Assembly (NCBI GenBank): GCA_005240025.1
Contig: SBBK01000128.1
Location: 1 to 7,753 of the forward strand
Reading direction: 5' to 3'
DNA: 7,753 nt
Source: an archaeon
GTDB taxonomy: Archaea > Thermoproteota > Nitrososphaeria > Nitrososphaerales > Nitrosopumilaceae
The notes under the pieces were generated by a model that saw only the letters and a list, made by a program, of their open reading frames with translations, made no database searches and was not told the origin of the DNA. Position numbers and translations under genes: made by a program. Positions 1 to 5,312 of the stretch are shown here, one piece after another. How positions within the stretch are numbered: position 1 is the first letter of the stretch; each line of letters opens with the position of its first letter.

Positions 1-25
1 AGCTGGTAGTAACAAAGCAGAGGTT

Positions 26-373
26 CTAGGAAAGTTTAGCAAACAGCACGTCACTTTCTATTTCCTTGTGCTGCTCAATGATTGATGCGCGAAACTTGAC
101 ATCATGCTGTTTTTTTGGCTCAAATGTAATCATGGCTGTAAACTCGGCTGTGTTTTGCTGCATGCTTTCCCTGCCGATAAAAAGTCTGGCGCTTCGACTG
201 GACATCTTTTTTCCATTGCACGAAGTAAAAAGCATGAGCTCATTGGAATCCAGAATATGCGTGTTTAGTACAATGCTGTCGTATTTTCCCAAATAATTGA
301 CCTTGATTGTGCCATTGAATTCAGAATTGGGCTTGATGTTTCCGTCCTGCAGCGATATCTGTATGTCTTTCAA
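26..373 (-). CDS. Conserved hypothetical beta-rich protein (possible arrestin/Ig-like fold), 115 aa
   Basis: I do not recognise a named family. The protein is soluble, with no signal peptide or membrane segment. It consists mostly of alternating hydrophobic residues, as expected for a beta sandwich. The opening pattern (about residues 10-30, with motifs NIKPNSEFNG and TIKVNY) resembles the first strands of arrestin-like or Ig-like domains (G-x-I-x-P-G-x-x-x-G-x-I-x-V). The last third (KFRASIIEQHKEIESDV) looks like a further strand pair. From memory, similar short proteins occur in other ammonia-oxidising archaea; this was not checked. The start is TTG at 373. No ATG lies in frame before the upstream stop at 404-406. 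An AT-rich TATA-like element centred near 400 is about 26 nt upstream, so a leaderless TTG start is reasonable and the gene need not be 5'-truncated. It faces away from the decayed region next door. Function unknown. Confidence 0.72.
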   Translation of the reverse strand: MKDIQISLQDGNIKPNSEFNGTIKVNYLGKYDSIVLNTHILDSNELMLFTSCNGKKMSSRSARLFIGRESMQQNTAEFTAMITFEPKKQHDVKFRASIIEQHKEIESDVLFAKLS

Positions 374-533
374 CTGTATGTCTACACCATGCCGGTAAAT
401 AATTTATGATGTGGCGGGTCAAAGGTACACAGGTAAAAATCCACTTACTGTGGTTTTCCGATGTTATCTGTTTGATGGTTGAGACATTGAAAGCGTTTAC
501 ACGACAAACAAGGGTATACTTCAAGTCAACTAA
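374..533. other. Gene-poor gap (left part of the 374-805 interval)
   Basis: Apart from the promoter of the leftward gene I see nothing convincing here. One plus-strand frame is open from about 403 to the stop near 569, but its translation (starting MMWRVKGTQV) has no recognisable motif. The other plus frames carry several stops. It could be more of the decayed sequence whose tail is seen at 534-805, but no integrase active-site motif (the R..HxxR..Y set) is readable. Confidence 0.4.
395..405 (-). promoter_or_regulatory. TATA box for the 115-aa gene
   Basis: The minus strand reads AAATTATTTAC here. Its centre is about 26 nt upstream of the TTG start at 373, the spacing expected between an archaeal TATA box and a start site for a leaderless mRNA. 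Inferred from position and composition only. Confidence 0.45.
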
Positions 534-805
534 ATGCGCTTCGCATTCTCCCGTTGCATAGAACTTCTCGACTTCAGACAAAAGAAAGAAGACGAAGTTC
601 AAAAGCAGAAACAGGAGGCAAAATCCAAAATTGAAAGCATGGACAAAGACGAACCCGCTCATTTACTGAGTCGCTAAACAAGTGCAAGCAACGAGTGTCA
701 ACCGCAGATGAAGCAGAGCAACTCATCGAGGATGGATGGCAGTACGTCGGAACTTTACCAAATGGAAAAGTGGTCGTCAAACAGGTTTCGTTACCCAGAG
801 GGTAA
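534..805 (+). pseudogene. Frameshifted remnant with an integrase-like C-terminal tail, abutting tRNA-Arg
   Basis: Two plus-strand frames seem to be pieces of one former gene. From the ATG at 534 to the stop at 675-677, one frame gives a Lys/Glu/Gln-rich coiled-coil-like stretch (RQKKEDEVQKQKQEAKSKIE). From about 662 another frame continues as ESLNKCKQRVSTADEAEQL and then IEDGWQYVGTLPNGKVVVKQ, ending at a TAA at 803-805. The pattern EAxxLIExGWxYVxxLPNGKxxxK is like the C-terminal tails I recall from thaumarchaeal tyrosine-recombinase integrases. The catalytic core is absent, so this is at most a fragment. The last codon touches the tRNA discriminator base at 806, with the remnant running head-on into the tRNA 3' end, which is the usual place for an integrase next to its tRNA attachment site. 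The frame change lies between about 647 and 675. Seen directly: the two frames and the abutment. Inferred: the integrase identity. It could instead be another accessory protein tail. Confidence 0.42.
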
Positions 806-807
806 CG
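789..807. repeat. Perfect 8-bp inverted repeat at the tRNA-Arg 3' end
   Basis: The arms CGTTACCC (789-796) and GGGTAACG (800-807) pair perfectly around a 3-nt AGA loop. The hairpin takes in the last base of the tRNA acceptor stem and its discriminator, and also the last codons of the plus-strand remnant. On the tRNA strand it lies immediately 3' of the mature end, without a following T-run, so it is not a classical terminator. It could be a tRNA trailer structure or part of a recombinase site. Confidence 0.6.
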
Positions 808-880
808 GGCCAGAAGGGCTTCGATCCCTTGACCACTGGATTAGAAGTCCAGCACTCTATCCATGCTGAGCTACCGGCCC
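806..880 (-). tRNA. tRNA-Arg, anticodon TCT
   Basis: The reverse complement folds into a full cloverleaf. The acceptor GGGCCGG pairs with CTGGCCC, with one G-U. The D arm is GCTC/GAGT with a loop containing G15 and GG at 18-19. The anticodon stem CTGGA/TCCAG carries loop CTTCTAA, giving anticodon TCT, which reads AGA (and AGG by wobble). The variable region is TGGTC, and the T stem AAGGG/CCCTT holds a 7-nt loop ATCGAAG. The discriminator is G (position 806). CCA is not encoded and there is no intron. G15 and C48 are present, so the Levitt pair and the archaeosine site acted on by TgtA (encoded in this window) are intact. Oddity: loop position 54 is A rather than the usual T, and position 60 is G. 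Confidence 0.95.
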
Positions 881-902
881 AAGATTTTCAAAAATTGCTG
901 GC

Positions 903-911
903 ATTTTAAAC
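903..911 (-). promoter_or_regulatory. TATA box of tRNA-Arg
   Basis: The minus strand reads GTTTAAAAT. Its centre near 906-907 lies about 26 nt upstream of the first tRNA base (880), exactly where an archaeal TATA box should be. The tRNA therefore probably has its own promoter in the short gap after the glycosylase gene. Confidence 0.65.
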
Positions 912-937
912 ATAGCGAGAAGCTCGATTGGTACACT

Positions 938-1777
938 CTACCACGATTTCTTGTTGGACTCCCTTATCATCTTGAATAAAAACTGCTGGCAGTATCCTGC
1001 ATACGGGCCAAAATGCCGGACTGCCTGTTCGTGCAGCGTACGGTATTTTTTGTCTGTCAGGGTCTTGCCAGCAAAAGAAAACCTGTGCGGGTAATATTCC
1101 CGGAGACTTCGGATTATCCACCTGTCGAGCGGAAATGATTCTAGCTTTTCGAGTGAAAACAGCATGATGCAGTCAGCTACTTTGTTGCCTATGCCGTCTA
1201 TCCCGAGGAGGGCTGATCTGGCCTCTTGATAATTTGTTTTTTTCAAAAAATCAAAATCCAACAAGCCTTCTTTGACCGCAAGTGACGCATTTTTTACAAA
1301 CTTTGCTCTGTATCCAAGGCCGCAGGAGAGCAATTCCGAATTTTCAGCCTTTGCAAGCCTGGCAGGTTCTGGCAAAAGATGGAACTCAAGTTTGTCAAAT
1401 GTTATCCTGGGGCCAAACTTTCTTGCAAGCCTCCACACTCTATTTCTGATATTTTGAATGCTCGAGTTTGATGACAGTATAAACGAAATAAAACACTGGA
1501 ATGGGTCCTGCCGAAGTATCCTCATGCCGTCAAATCTCCTGATCGCCTCCCTTAGAACCGCATCCCTGGATATAGTCCTAATTATTTTACCAATGTCGTC
1601 TGTCTCCCTGAAAAAATCACACTCGTTTTTTTGAAATGACCTAAACTCCAGCGGTGCATCCTCATTTATGGCAAGCAGATCAGAGCCGTTGACGACATAC
1701 CACATCTTGCCGTGTCTTGTCCACGGAAATATCTGGCCGCTCAGTATTGTGTGTTCTACGTTAATCCTAGAGGGCAA
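938..1777 (-). CDS. ogg: 8-oxoguanine DNA glycosylase/AP lyase, OGG1-type
   Basis: This enzyme removes 8-oxoguanine from DNA and nicks the abasic site in base-excision repair. The open frame extends to 1840, and residue numbers here count from there. An OGG1-like N-terminal segment (LSGQIFPW, about 33-40) precedes the HhH-GPD domain: QDPFQCFISF (111-120) followed by SSNSSI matches the OGG1 helix pattern. The helix-hairpin-helix GIDGIGNKVADC (213-224) holds catalytic Lys220, and FPLDRWI supplies catalytic Asp239. Length and layout fit archaeal OGG1-like enzymes. Start choice: homology begins almost at the TTG at 1777, giving a protein of about 279 aa and an 11-base overlap with the stop of the upstream nuclease. 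ATGs at 1801 and 1807 are alternatives and overlap more. No convincing Shine-Dalgarno decides between them. It is probably co-transcribed and translationally coupled with the beta-CASP gene. Function confident; start uncertain. Confidence 0.9.
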   Translation of the reverse strand: MPSRINVEHTILSGQIFPWTRHGKMWYVVNGSDLLAINEDAPLEFRSFQKNECDFFRETDDIGKIIRTISRDAVLREAIRRFDGMRILRQDPFQCFISFILSSNSSIQNIRNRVWRLARKFGPRITFDKLEFHLLPEPARLAKAENSELLSCGLGYRAKFVKNASLAVKEGLLDFDFLKKTNYQEARSALLGIDGIGNKVADCIMLFSLEKLESFPLDRWIIRSLREYYPHRFSFAGKTLTDKKYRTLHEQAVRHFGPYAGYCQQFLFKMIRESNKKSW

Positions 1778-3023
1778 TTTCTTCGCCCAGTTTTGGCGCA
1801 TATGCATCAAGGCCGAACTTCTGGTGGATTTCCTCGGCAAACTTGATGCATGATTGTTCCTCGCCGTGGACGGCCAGAACCCTGGGGTTTCCCCTTATTT
1901 TTTTGACCATCTCAAAGAGCGCATCTCTATCCGAATGGCCGGAAAACTCGAACTGACGGACGTCTGCCTCTGCTGTTTTTGCCCTGCCACGAATCAAAAC
2001 CTTGCCGGAATCCAGCAGCCTTCTTCCCGGTGTTCCTTCGCTCTGGTATGAGACAAGAGCAATCCCGTTTTTTCCATCAAAGGCAAGCTCCTGCAGATAA
2101 AAAACAGCGTTTCCGCCAACCAGCATACCTGCTGGCGAAATCACAACACATGGCTCCCTGAGCTCCCGTTTTCTTTCACCATGGGTGCGTATCCACTTGA
2201 CGTTTTCTATTGCGTCAACAAACACGTCATAATCCCGAAGATATTGCGGATATCGCAAAAGTACCTCGTTTACGTTGAGGGCCATCCCGTCCATTATTAT
2301 CCTGTGCTTGAATCTGGCGTTCTTGAGAATACAGGCAATCTCCTGTGAGCGCTCAACAGAAAACGCGGGAACAAAAAGCGTCCCCTTTTGATCCAGGATT
2401 TCATTTGCAAACTCGATAAATTTTTCTTCGGACTCTTTTCTTGGCATCTGTGTTGTCTGCGAGTACGTGCTTTCAGTTATCAAAAGATCAATCTCGCCTA
2501 CATCAAGGTCCGCTTCTCTGAGCATTCGGGACCCATTGACATTGATGTCGCCTGTGTAAAAGAGGCGCTTTCCATTTGACTCCACCAGGACAGTGCCGCC
2601 CCCGACCACGTGACCGGAATCGCGAAGCTCAAAGGACGAGTTGCCCATCCGTATTTTTTCCCTGTATCCAATGCTTTTTGCATGCCTGTACATTTTGTTT
2701 ACCTCGGGCAGACCAAACGGGTGCAATTCTTTTTCCAGCTTGAGCATGTCCTCGATTAAAATCCTGCTCAAATCAAAGGTCGGCGCAGTAGCAAATACGT
2801 CACAGCTGCCGCTCACATACAAAAGCGGAACATAGCCGGAATGGTCCAGATGCGCATGACTCACAACTATGGCGTCGACCTCTTTTGGTTTGACGTGCAG
2901 CGGACCCTGTGGATTTTTTCCCAGATTGACACCGTAATCCAGGAGATAATTTGCACCGTCGCATTTTACCAAAAATCCCGATCGGCCTATCTCCTGGCCG
3001 GCGCCAAGTATTTTTACTTTCAA
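1767..3023 (-). CDS. Beta-CASP metallo-beta-lactamase ribonuclease, aCPSF2-like (no KH domains)
   Basis: A zinc-dependent nuclease of the CPSF73/RNase J superfamily, acting on RNA in the cytoplasm. The 418 residues carry all expected motifs: LLDYGVN near 27-33 (motif 1 Asp), SHAHLDH 55-61 (motif 2), SGH with His138 (motif 3), TGD with Asp159 (motif 4), ITEST with Glu184 (motif A), SGHSD with His363 (motif B), and VHGE with His386 (motif C). It should therefore be catalytically competent. The size and lack of N-terminal KH domains fit archaeal aCPSF2 rather than aCPSF1 (about 630-650 aa). RNase J-type is the main alternative; aRNase J normally has family-specific insertions I cannot exclude by eye. 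The start is TTG at 3023. No better in-frame start lies upstream, and a TATA box 26-28 nt away suggests a leaderless mRNA. It is the first gene of a unit with the overlapping ogg gene. Confidence 0.9.
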   Translation of the reverse strand: MKVKILGAGQEIGRSGFLVKCDGANYLLDYGVNLGKNPQGPLHVKPKEVDAIVVSHAHLDHSGYVPLLYVSGSCDVFATAPTFDLSRILIEDMLKLEKELHPFGLPEVNKMYRHAKSIGYREKIRMGNSSFELRDSGHVVGGGTVLVESNGKRLFYTGDINVNGSRMLREADLDVGEIDLLITESTYSQTTQMPRKESEEKFIEFANEILDQKGTLFVPAFSVERSQEIACILKNARFKHRIIMDGMALNVNEVLLRYPQYLRDYDVFVDAIENVKWIRTHGERKRELREPCVVISPAGMLVGGNAVFYLQELAFDGKNGIALVSYQSEGTPGRRLLDSGKVLIRGRAKTAEADVRQFEFSGHSDRDALFEMVKKIRGNPRVLAVHGEEQSCIKFAEEIHQKFGLDAYAPKLGEEIAL

Positions 3024-3047
3024 GAACTGAACTGAACTTGGTTCTAT

Positions 3048-3055
3048 CTTAAAAG
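3048..3055 (-). promoter_or_regulatory. TATA box of the beta-CASP nuclease/ogg unit
   Basis: The minus strand reads CTTTTAAG, centred about 28 nt upstream of the TTG start at 3023. This supports transcription starting at or next to the start codon. It shares the 110-bp intergenic space with the divergent promoter of the 70-aa gene. Confidence 0.55.
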
Positions 3056-3102
3056 GTTGCCACTAATACCGATCATTCTATCTTGGTTGTAATCTTCAAA
3101 AG

Positions 3103-3111
3103 CTTTAATTA
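3103..3111 (+). promoter_or_regulatory. TATA box of the 70-aa gene
   Basis: CTTTAATTA, centred near 3107, is 26-27 nt upstream of the ATG at 3134, so a leaderless transcript is likely. An A-rich segment just upstream (TCAAAAG) could be the BRE. Confidence 0.6.
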
Positions 3112-3133
3112 GTCAAACCTAAGATCCCCTCAT

Positions 3134-3346
3134 ATGGGTAGAACTTTTGACCAATGGTGGAGTACAATCCCAGCAGACAAGCGCAACAAAGTTCGCGCAG
3201 GTGACGAGGGAAATAAACCACTACTGAACCAGATAAACTGGATCTGGGTATCGAACCTGATGGATAAAAGAGCAGATCTAAATCCAACAGCTGCTGAATT
3301 ACTAGATTGGGTTACCAGCGGCCAAATAGATGCAATGCGCAAATAA
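3134..3346 (+). CDS. Small tryptophan-rich conserved hypothetical protein, 70 aa
   Basis: I do not recognise a characterised family. The 70-residue protein is soluble, mostly helical in composition, and contains five Trp residues: W8-W9, W36, W38 and W59. The centre (NQINWIWVSNLMDKR, about 32-46) looks like an amphipathic helix. The tail (NPTAAELLDWVTSG) has a capped-helix pattern. There is no Cys, signal peptide or membrane segment. From memory, near-identical short proteins occur in other ammonia-oxidising archaea, unverified here. It has its own promoter, a leaderless ATG start, no Shine-Dalgarno, and a T-run after the stop, so it appears to be a single-gene transcript. It lies between the divergent nuclease gene and the ferredoxin gene, which also has its own promoter. 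It might be a small regulatory or binding protein, but nothing in the sequence says which. Confidence 0.8.
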   Translation: MGRTFDQWWSTIPADKRNKVRAGDEGNKPLLNQINWIWVSNLMDKRADLNPTAAELLDWVTSGQIDAMRK

Positions 3347-3364
3347 GCAAAACATCTAGTAACC

Positions 3365-3379
3365 TTTTTTATATTTTAA
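3365..3379 (+). terminator. T-rich terminator after the 70-aa gene
   Basis: Six consecutive T (3365-3370) followed by ATATTTT, beginning 18 bases after the stop codon. Archaeal RNA polymerase stops at such U-tracts without needing a hairpin. Confidence 0.5.
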
Positions 3380-3394
3380 ATTTCAACGAGGATC

Positions 3395-3408
3395 TGATCA
3401 CACGATCA
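3395..3408. repeat. Short inverted repeat TGATC-ACAC-GATCA
   Basis: A 5-bp inverted repeat with a 4-nt spacer, with a third GATC just to the left (3391-3394). It lies about 40-50 nt upstream of the ferredoxin TATA box, where an archaeal activator could bind. Sites this short occur by chance, so a regulatory role is only a suggestion. Confidence 0.22.
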
Positions 3409-3443
3409 AAAATCTATAACACTGTTAATTTTTTTAATCATGG

Positions 3444-3452
3444 TTTAAATAG
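3444..3452 (+). promoter_or_regulatory. TATA box of the ferredoxin gene
   Basis: TTTAAATAG, centred near 3448, predicts a start site around 3474 and so a leader of about 10 nt. That leader contains GTGA (3475-3478), a partial Shine-Dalgarno match 5 bases before the ATG at 3484. This gene thus differs from its neighbours, whose mRNAs seem leaderless. Confidence 0.55.
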
Positions 3453-3483
3453 TTACTAAATGCAGTTGTACTTAGTGAAATAA

Positions 3484-3786
3484 ATGCCAATAGCAATACT
3501 TCCAGACGTTGACGAACAAAGATGTATCGGCTGCGCCCTGTGCGTAGAAATCTGTACATCTCTTGGCCCGGACGTACTCCGTGTAAAGCCTGTTGAAGGG
3601 TGGAAGAGGGGTAAAGCATTTGTATTCTATCCAGAGAGGTGCATCTCGGACGGAGCATGCATCGGAGTTTGCCCAACAAAGGCAATCTTTTGGATGAGAC
3701 CAATGAACTACACTGCTGGTCAACCAGTGCCTCTACACAAGAACGGAGTTTTCGTAAAAGGCTGGGCAGAAGACGCAGGTCTATAA
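3484..3786 (+). CDS. Dicluster ferredoxin with an Asp-substituted cluster motif
   Basis: A soluble low-potential electron carrier of 100 residues. The first motif is CIGCALCVEIC (Cys14, 17, 20, 24). The second is C-ISD-GA-C-IGV-CP (Cys53, Asp56, Cys59, Cys63), in which Asp takes the place of the second Cys. By the usual ligand swap, Cys14/17/20 with Cys63 bind a normal [4Fe-4S]. Cys53, Asp56 and Cys59 with Cys24 bind a cluster that should be [3Fe-4S] or an Asp-ligated, convertible [4Fe-4S]. Asp at this position is known in Pyrococcus furiosus and Sulfolobus ferredoxins. A 22-residue linker rich in basic residues separates the motifs, and a C-terminal extension of about 30 residues follows. 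There is no N-terminal zinc-binding extension of the Sulfolobus type. The gene has its own promoter and a U-tract terminator, and is convergent with tgtA. Its redox partner is not shown here. Confidence 0.93.
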   Translation: MPIAILPDVDEQRCIGCALCVEICTSLGPDVLRVKPVEGWKRGKAFVFYPERCISDGACIGVCPTKAIFWMRPMNYTAGQPVPLHKNGVFVKGWAEDAGL

Positions 3787-3791
3787 GACCG

Positions 3792-5306
3792 CTAGTCTTT
3801 TTTTCTTTTTATTATTTTTACCTTGGTACCTTTTGGTAATGTCTTTGCGTGGTGCTTCAAAAACAAATCGTCCTCGATGTAGATCTTGTCGAATTTGTTT
3901 TTTTCAAAAAACAATTCCCAGGTTTTTGCAAACTCGGAAAAACCACCGGGAGAAAAATCCCGCTCTGCCGTCACATAATGGGCGGCAGGATACAGATCAG
4001 AAATCTCAAGCGGAATCAGTCCCAGGACCGGATTGTACTGGCAAAACTGGATGTCCTCGTCGAACTTTTTTTTGAGTTTTGTATAATTTTCAGAGAGGTA
4101 AAAGGGTTTGTGGTGCGAATCCCTGATAATTACTGCTTCTTTTTTGGCCGACCTGAATGCACGTACCACATTGTGATATGATGCCACCTCCGGCCTAAAC
4201 TGGTCTTCTGCTCCGTATAGAAATAGTGCCTTTTCTTTGAACCTGGGGGTCGTCTTTGCCAAAAACTTGGTGTTTTGACAAAAAACCTCGCCTGTTTCAA
4301 AGAGTTTTGGGTGCGCACGCAACTTTCTCATTGTGTACTCCCAGAGACGCCCTTCGTGGATTGCCTCCTTTGTCCTGTCCACCTCGGTCTTGATGGCGTA
4401 CAGGTTGTGGAGTGCGAGCTTGACTGTTCTCTCCTCCGTTTCTGTCTCCAGAATCTCTTTCGGGGTGTGTCCTGAGCAGACCTCGCAGTTACAGGCAAAA
4501 TACTGCATATCGGCAAGGTGGGTGGTTCTATCCTCCAAGATGTACCTGTCATGTTTTGCGTAAAGCATGTAGGATGCAGAATCAAATGTGTCGCACCCAA
4601 GGGCCACGGCAATCGGGATGGTCAGGGGGTGGCCGGCACCAAAGAGGTGTAGTGGGACGGAAGGAGGGATTAGCTTTTTTGCCTCAACTATCATTTTTGC
4701 CAGTATCCTGTATTCGTATGACTCCATTACCTCAACCGGACTGCCAAGGGCCAGCATCTCAAATCCAAAGTTTACAAGAGACTCCGTTGATTTTCTAACA
4801 AGTTCCAGATGTTCAGCTCCCTGGATTGGCCCACACCAAATCTGTCCGTTGGGCTCACTCTTATCGAGCGCATCTTTTGAAATCTCGAGTGTGTAGTCGA
4901 CATAATCTCTGGCTTTCTTTTTTGGCAGCCCATAACCTGTGGGTCTGTCAAGGGGAATAGCAATGTCTGTTCCTATCATCTTTTCAAACTTTGCCATGTC
5001 CTGATGAGAAACACTCACCTTGCCGTATTCCAGCACCTGATAACCGCCAGAGTCTGTCATCACAGAGCCATCAAAATTTATGATGTCGTGTATTCCTCGC
5101 TTTACTGCGTCCTCACCGTATCGATTCATTGTTATGTACGCATTTGTGATGACAAGCTCAAAGCCGATCTGCCCAAGTTTCTGGGGGGGAATCTTTTGGT
5201 TTACGGGATGAACTACGGGAACAAACGCAGGCGTGTGGACCCTGCCATGGTTGGTAGTTATTATGCCAATTCGTCCCGCAAGGTCTGTCTTTAGTATTTC
5301 AAACAT
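3792..5306 (-). CDS. tgtA: Archaeosine tRNA-guanine transglycosylase (lacks a visible PUA domain)
   Basis: TgtA exchanges G15 in the tRNA D-loop for preQ0, the first tRNA-bound step to archaeosine. The catalytic TIM-barrel domain covers about residues 1-340. MTDSGGYQ has Asp85, FDSASY has Asp242 (nucleophile by family knowledge), and the zinc site is Cys272, Cys274, Cys277 plus His300. A C1-like domain follows: about 355-504, including GLIPLEISDLYPAAHYVTA (428-446). The protein is 504 aa, against about 580 in Pyrococcus, and ends with a short Lys-rich strand (KVKIIKRKKD) without a recognisable C-terminal PUA domain. ATG start. It is the second gene of a unit with the AK6-like gene, 6 bases behind it. 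Its 3' end is convergent with ferredoxin, with a 5-base gap. A PUA-containing partner might be encoded elsewhere; that is inference. Identity is clear. Confidence 0.95.
   Translation of the reverse strand: MFEILKTDLAGRIGIITTNHGRVHTPAFVPVVHPVNQKIPPQKLGQIGFELVITNAYITMNRYGEDAVKRGIHDIINFDGSVMTDSGGYQVLEYGKVSVSHQDMAKFEKMIGTDIAIPLDRPTGYGLPKKKARDYVDYTLEISKDALDKSEPNGQIWCGPIQGAEHLELVRKSTESLVNFGFEMLALGSPVEVMESYEYRILAKMIVEAKKLIPPSVPLHLFGAGHPLTIPIAVALGCDTFDSASYMLYAKHDRYILEDRTTHLADMQYFACNCEVCSGHTPKEILETETEERTVKLALHNLYAIKTEVDRTKEAIHEGRLWEYTMRKLRAHPKLFETGEVFCQNTKFLAKTTPRFKEKALFLYGAEDQFRPEVASYHNVVRAFRSAKKEAVIIRDSHHKPFYLSENYTKLKKKFDEDIQFCQYNPVLGLIPLEISDLYPAAHYVTAERDFSPGGFSEFAKTWELFFEKNKFDKIYIEDDLFLKHHAKTLPKGTKVKIIKRKKD
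3796..3819 (+). terminator. U-tract terminator of the ferredoxin gene, inside the tgtA 3' end
   Basis: A run of seven T (3798-3804), then C, five T, and a further T-rich stretch begins about 12 bases after the ferredoxin stop. On the opposite strand the same bases encode the Lys/Ile-rich C-terminus of TgtA, so one stretch serves both roles. Confidence 0.5.
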
Positions 5307-5312
5307 GCCGTA

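Noticed and set aside
321..662. Minus-strand open frame of 113 aa with a hydrophobic, membrane-like stretch
   Set aside because: It overlaps the start of the 115-aa gene on the same strand and is the antisense of a Lys/Glu/Gln-rich coiled-coil remnant, which reads as Phe/Leu-rich on the other strand. No promoter or family signature supports it.
806..880. Second copy of the tRNA 3' half within the window as a right or left attachment site
   Set aside because: No matching stretch was seen elsewhere in the window. If one exists, it lies left of position 1.
1778..1840. Full N-terminal extension of the glycosylase frame to 1840
   Set aside because: The extra residues lie entirely inside the nuclease coding region and match nothing typical of OGG1 N-termini; later starts fit better.
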